In this document: positions 14,449 to 17,096 of the stretch, one piece after another
How the letters are laid out: each line of letters starts with the position of its first letter
How positions within the stretch are numbered: the stretch's first letter is position 1
Source: Acidimicrobiia bacterium
GTDB lineage: Bacteria; Actinomycetota; Acidimicrobiia; UBA5794; JAOTWH01
Direction of reading: 5' to 3'
DNA: 17,096 nt
Assembly (NCBI GenBank): GCA_029863035.1
Contig: JAOTWH010000023.1
Coordinates: 1-17,096, forward strand
Program-made: the position numbers and the translations under genes
Notes under the pieces: generated by a model
What the model was told of the DNA's origin: nothing
The model's database searches: none
What the model saw: only the letters and a program-made list of their open reading frames with translations

Positions 14449-15638
14449 CCGGCCAACCTCCCTAATAGTCCAGTTGGAGCAGCTGCCGTCACATCGGCGA
14501 ACTGGCTGGCCAGCTCCATGATCTTGCGAGCAACGTCCGACTTTGCGTTCGACTCCACGATGGGAACACCTTCGTTCATCGACACCGGTACGGCCCGCGA
14601 ACTCGGGATGCCGATGTCCACCCGCATCCCGATGGTCGACACGACCTCTTGCTCTTCCACGCCCACGCGACTTCCGGCGCGGTTGAGCACGAGCTTCCGA
14701 TTCGGCTCGGTTATCTGAAGGGCATCGAGGGCGTCGATCACCTTGCGAGTGCTGAGGACGCTCGTGCGTGATAGGTCGCATGCCATGACAACGTCGGTTG
14801 ACTGATCGATGGCAGCCAGGGTGTGCTCCGTCAACCCGGCTGAGGTGTCGATCACAACGAGCGGGAACTCGGTTGCCAGCAACCGAATCGCCTCTGCAGC
14901 CAGCTCGGCAGAAACCTCCTCACCCTCCGCCGGCGACCCTGGAGCACACAGCACGAAGAGTCCATCACGACGAGGGGTGAGGAAGAGTTTCAGAGTTGTC
15001 AGATCCAGAGTGCCGGCCATCGAGGTGGCGTCGTGGATCGACTTCTCCGGTTGGAGTCCCAACGTAAAGGTGATATCTCCGAACTGCAGGTCGAGGTCCA
15101 CCAGCACCACCTTGCCCGGCTGGGCCTTGGCCAAGGAAACCGCCAGGTTGGTGGCGATGGTTGTCTTGCCTGAGCCGCCCTTGGGCGAGACCACGGTGAT
15201 GATCTTGCCGATTGGGCCCTCGGGCTCTGGTGGGGCGACTGGTGCTCCGCGGCGCCGGTCGGAGCCTTCGAGGGCACGATCGATGGCGTCGCGCAACTCG
15301 CTGTCCGTAGCTTCGGGGGCGATAACGTCTCGCACGCCGGAGCGCATGGCTTGTTGGAACAAGTCGGGCTCTACGGGCGCCACCATGACCACCGACACCT
15401 CCGGCCGGTGTTGATCGAATGAGGCAGCCATCTCCAGTGCGATCTTGACGGGTACGTCGGGTCCGATGGCGAGTACAGCTGTGCTGTCGGGAACTCGTTT
15501 GGCGAACTCAAGGTGGGCGCCGTTCTCTAGCTGGTCTTCAGTTGCTCGCCGCATGTCGCCGTTCAGCGAGCCTTCGTAGGCGTTGCGGACTCGGTGCTCG
15601 AACGTTGCCGAGGACGAGGCCAGGAGTATGCGAATCAT
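14445..15638 (-). CDS. tadZ: Pilus localisation ATPase TadZ/CpaE
   Basis: A 397-residue protein with a receiver-like N-terminal domain (about 1-125), lacking an obvious phospho-acceptor Asp in canonical context, followed by a ParA/MinD-type ATPase domain (about 143-380). The deviant Walker A motif VSPKGGSGKTT (150-160) has both the signature Lys153 and Lys158. VDLDLQFGD (180-188) is the switch region, and VVIDTS the Walker B strand. TadZ/CpaE proteins mark the pole and recruit other Tad components. The ATG overlaps the cpaB stop as ATGA, and its own stop overlaps tadA in the same way, so translation of the three is probably coupled. Confidence 0.93.
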   Translation of the reverse strand: MIRILLASSSATFEHRVRNAYEGSLNGDMRRATEDQLENGAHLEFAKRVPDSTAVLAIGPDVPVKIALEMAASFDQHRPEVSVVMVAPVEPDLFQQAMRSGVRDVIAPEATDSELRDAIDRALEGSDRRRGAPVAPPEPEGPIGKIITVVSPKGGSGKTTIATNLAVSLAKAQPGKVVLVDLDLQFGDITFTLGLQPEKSIHDATSMAGTLDLTTLKLFLTPRRDGLFVLCAPGSPAEGEEVSAELAAEAIRLLATEFPLVVIDTSAGLTEHTLAAIDQSTDVVMACDLSRTSVLSTRKVIDALDALQITEPNRKLVLNRAGSRVGVEEQEVVSTIGMRVDIGIPSSRAVPVSMNEGVPIVESNAKSDVARKIMELASQFADVTAAAPTGLLGRLAG

Positions 15639-16435
15639 CGGTAGATCGTCTCCCTCGTCTGGATCACGGTGCCGGCCTCGGGAGTATCAGCACCCTCACG
15701 AGCCAGCCAGATGCGGCCATGCTCGGCAGCGAAGACCGCCTTCTCGAGATCTGGTGCGCTCAAAGCGAGCGTCGCCAAGATACGACCGGCAGGTGCTATG
15801 TCGACGGTGTCCGTCTCATCGTCTGAGTTGGTCGCTCTGGTGGCAGCGGCCTGGACCTGAAGGTTGGTGAGCAGCACCTTGTGGAGGATGATGTGGGTGC
15901 TGCTGGCCGTCCTCAGGCCGTTCGCATCTGTCCCAGGGGAGATGCCGCTGTCGCCGGGTTCCACTGAGTCGAGCACGATTGGGTCGAACGACGCCACCAC
16001 TGCGACTAGGTCACCAGGAATCGGCTGGCCGCCGACTATCCGCTCCGGGTCGAGCTCAAAAGTCACCTCGAGCAGGCCCTCTGGGATGTCGACCCTGGTG
16101 GCTGCCACGAGCAGGGTGGGTTCTATGAAGCGTGATGACAGCAGCTGCTCTCCCGGCTGAAGATCGACTGCGGCGACAGTGCCGGACAGGTCATCGAGGG
16201 AAGCGAGGCTTCCAATTGCCTGGACCTTGGCAGGCACCAGGGCCAGTCCCACGCTTCCGTCGACGTCTTCGATGGGAGTACCGCGGGGAATCGTTTCCTC
16301 AACGACTAGCACCTCGACCGATTCCTCTCCTTCTGCAGCTCGCTCATCGGCGCCCTGCACGTAGGAGAGCAATACGAATGTGCCGATCGCTGCCAGGGCC
16401 ACCGAAGCGGCCAGACTTAGCAATCTCTTGTTCAT
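15635..16435 (-). CDS. cpaB: Flp pilus assembly protein CpaB/RcpC
   Basis: A 266-residue CpaB/RcpC protein, expected in the periplasm or outside the membrane as part of the pilus channel. It begins with a signal-anchor helix (about 5-25) after basic MNKR. A SAF-type domain follows (about 39-105), with VEETIPRGTPI (45-55), GTVAAVDLQPGEQLLSSRF and then the RcpC/CpaB domain with IPGDLVAVVASFDP. The ATG at 16435 has AAGGAG about five bases upstream. The upstream 23 bp is a near-perfect tandem copy that also carries the SD. Its stop overlaps tadZ as ATGA. Confidence 0.9.
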   Translation of the reverse strand: MNKRLLSLAASVALAAIGTFVLLSYVQGADERAAEGEESVEVLVVEETIPRGTPIEDVDGSVGLALVPAKVQAIGSLASLDDLSGTVAAVDLQPGEQLLSSRFIEPTLLVAATRVDIPEGLLEVTFELDPERIVGGQPIPGDLVAVVASFDPIVLDSVEPGDSGISPGTDANGLRTASSTHIILHKVLLTNLQVQAAATRATNSDDETDTVDIAPAGRILATLALSAPDLEKAVFAAEHGRIWLAREGADTPEAGTVIQTRETIYR

Positions 16436-16480
16436 GTGTGCTCCTTGTTCATTTCGTTGTGTGCTCCTTGTTCGTTTCAG
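16435..16480. repeat. Tandem duplication of the cpaB ribosome binding site region
   Basis: Two adjacent 23-bp units (16435-16457 and 16458-16480) agree at 20 of 23 positions. Each carries, on the minus strand, GAACAAGGAGCACAC with the SD AAGGAG. Between the two SDs a mini-ORF of six codons (16452-16432, MNKEHT) begins with the same ATGAACAAG as cpaB, and its TGA overlaps the cpaB ATG. The duplication thus copied both the SD and the start. Confidence 0.75.
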
Positions 16481-16496
16481 TTGGTCAGTTGGTCAG
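16481..16496. repeat. 8-bp tandem repeat at the TadG-like stop codon
   Basis: TTGGTCAG occurs twice in a row, with the TGA stop of the TadG-like gene (minus) formed by the first copy (16485-16487). It adjoins the 23-bp duplication, so this junction holds two small tandem repeats, suggesting local slippage. Confidence 0.6.
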
Positions 16497-17096
16497 CTTG
16501 ATGAGGATGACGCCTCGATCCGGTCCCCCCAGTTCGCCGTCGTGGATCGTTACAGGGGTGTGATACCCGGCGATGCAGCGCTCATCGCCCGTGCAGGGCA
16601 ATGATCCATCGGGCATTATTTCCTTGTATTGCCCGCCAAAGTTGTATCCGAGGACGTGGAAGCCGCCGTATCCCGCCACCGTGTACTGGATGTTGTTTCC
16701 CAGGCCCTCCACACCGCTGTCGACGCACTCGACAGCGCCCTCTTCGCACCTCTTGAAGTACGGGAGAACGGTGGGGCCGTGCTCACTGCCGTCCCTGGGC
16801 GGCATCAGGCTGTCTTTGAGGGTCTCCGGAGAACAGCCGGTCGAGGGCGATGCCCCCGGGTCGGCGTCGTATTTCTCGTCTCTCACGAGATAGATGCCAC
16901 AGTCATAGGCAACACCGTCCGGGTCTGCCCCAATATCCAGCCAGCCGAAGCCGCCGGGGAGATCGAATCCTGAACCGCTGTCGTGGCACGGCTCCACGCT
17001 TGCTCCGTCGTGGAAGAAGAAGATGAACGTGTCCCCATCGTCAGGAACAACGCCGTCAGGGTGGAATTCACAGTCTGAGATGATCAGCGGGGGAAC
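16485..17096 (-). CDS. TadG-like secreted pilus-assembly protein, C-terminal part (5' end off window)
   Basis: The frame is open from the window edge to the stop, giving 203 residues of the C-terminal part; the N terminus lies beyond the right edge. The motif GGFGWLD, eight cysteines in the visible part, a segment YTVAGYGGFHVLGYNF and the late CIAGY resemble the C-terminal region of actinobacterial 'TadG-related' pilus-assembly proteins, as I remember them. The even cysteine count and lack of hydrophobic helices suggest a secreted, disulfide-bonded domain. In such proteins an N-terminal TadE/TadG-like helix would be expected upstream but cannot be seen. It is the first visible gene of the Tad operon and ends 49 bp before cpaB. 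A GTG inside the frame at 16997 is not the real start. Confidence 0.65.
   Translation of the reverse strand, partial: VPPLIISDCEFHPDGVVPDDGDTFIFFFHDGASVEPCHDSGSGFDLPGGFGWLDIGADPDGVAYDCGIYLVRDEKYDADPGASPSTGCSPETLKDSLMPPRDGSEHGPTVLPYFKRCEEGAVECVDSGVEGLGNNIQYTVAGYGGFHVLGYNFGGQYKEIMPDGSLPCTGDERCIAGYHTPVTIHDGELGGPDRGVILIKLTN

Noticed and set aside
14449..14781. N-terminal extension of the TadA frame
   Set aside because: It overlaps tadZ in another frame and has low-complexity Arg-rich sequence. The ATG at 14448 has an SD and an ATGA overlap.
1..17096. CRISPR arrays, tRNA genes, insertion sequences or phage genes
   Set aside because: No regularly spaced repeats, transposase or integrase motifs, or tRNA-like cloverleafs were seen on either strand.

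Overview
The window is high-GC bacterial chromosome, densely packed, with many GTG starts and 1-8 nt gene overlaps. Gene content (a Tad/Flp pilus locus with a Cys-rich TadG-like protein, a 'LPWYG' four-helix membrane protein, SD-poor starts) suggests an Actinomycetota lineage, perhaps Acidimicrobiia-like. That placement rests on remembered family resemblance; Chloroflexota remains possible. I saw no IS elements, CRISPR arrays, tRNA or rRNA genes, and no gene-free stretch longer than about 205 bp.

Layout. (1) 1-2298, minus strand: a partial L-2-hydroxyglutarate oxidase-like FAD enzyme, a small hendecad-repeat helical protein, a small two-helix membrane protein, and a stand-alone prephenate-dehydratase-like protein with two key motif residues changed. 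Two copies of a CUUG-type hairpin repeat lie between the small helical gene and the oxidase. (2) 2384-3949, plus strand: a complete 4-coumarate/long-chain-type acyl-CoA synthetase. It converges with a four-helix membrane protein (3946-4407, minus) that has its own promoter and an inverted repeat over its predicted +1. (3) 4488-9240, plus strand: a pyrimidine cluster pyrC-pyrB-pyrFE-pyrD, covering carbamoyl-aspartate synthesis through UMP. It starts with a consensus-like promoter, an intrinsic terminator 7 nt before pyrC and a possible 28-codon leader ORF ending in an ATGA overlap with pyrC. PyrC and PyrB resemble the DHO and ATC domains of eukaryotic CAD, in CAD order. PyrF and PyrE are fused in ODC-OPRT order, the reverse of animal UMP synthase. 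A perfect 13-bp inverted repeat buries the pyrFE ribosome binding site. (4) 9228-17096, minus strand: a Tad pilus operon reading TadG-like (partial), CpaB, TadZ/CpaE, TadA, a vWA-TadB fusion, TadC, then a DnaB-C-domain-like ATPase. Most junctions overlap or are separated by only a few bases.

How the parts work together. The pyr cluster encodes every de novo UMP step after carbamoyl phosphate synthesis; carAB and a pyrR are not in the window. Two RNA-level control points (attenuator before pyrC, SD-sequestering hairpin before pyrFE) would allow separate control of the early and late halves. The Tad genes encode a cytoplasmic ATPase, its polar-localisation ATPase, the inner-membrane platform and a periplasmic channel component. 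The pilin and prepilin peptidase are not seen and may lie beyond the right edge. The most unusual items are the CAD-like DHO/ATC pair with its leader, the SD-blocking hairpin, the vWA-TadB fusion and the DnaB-like ATPase tied to the pilus operon.
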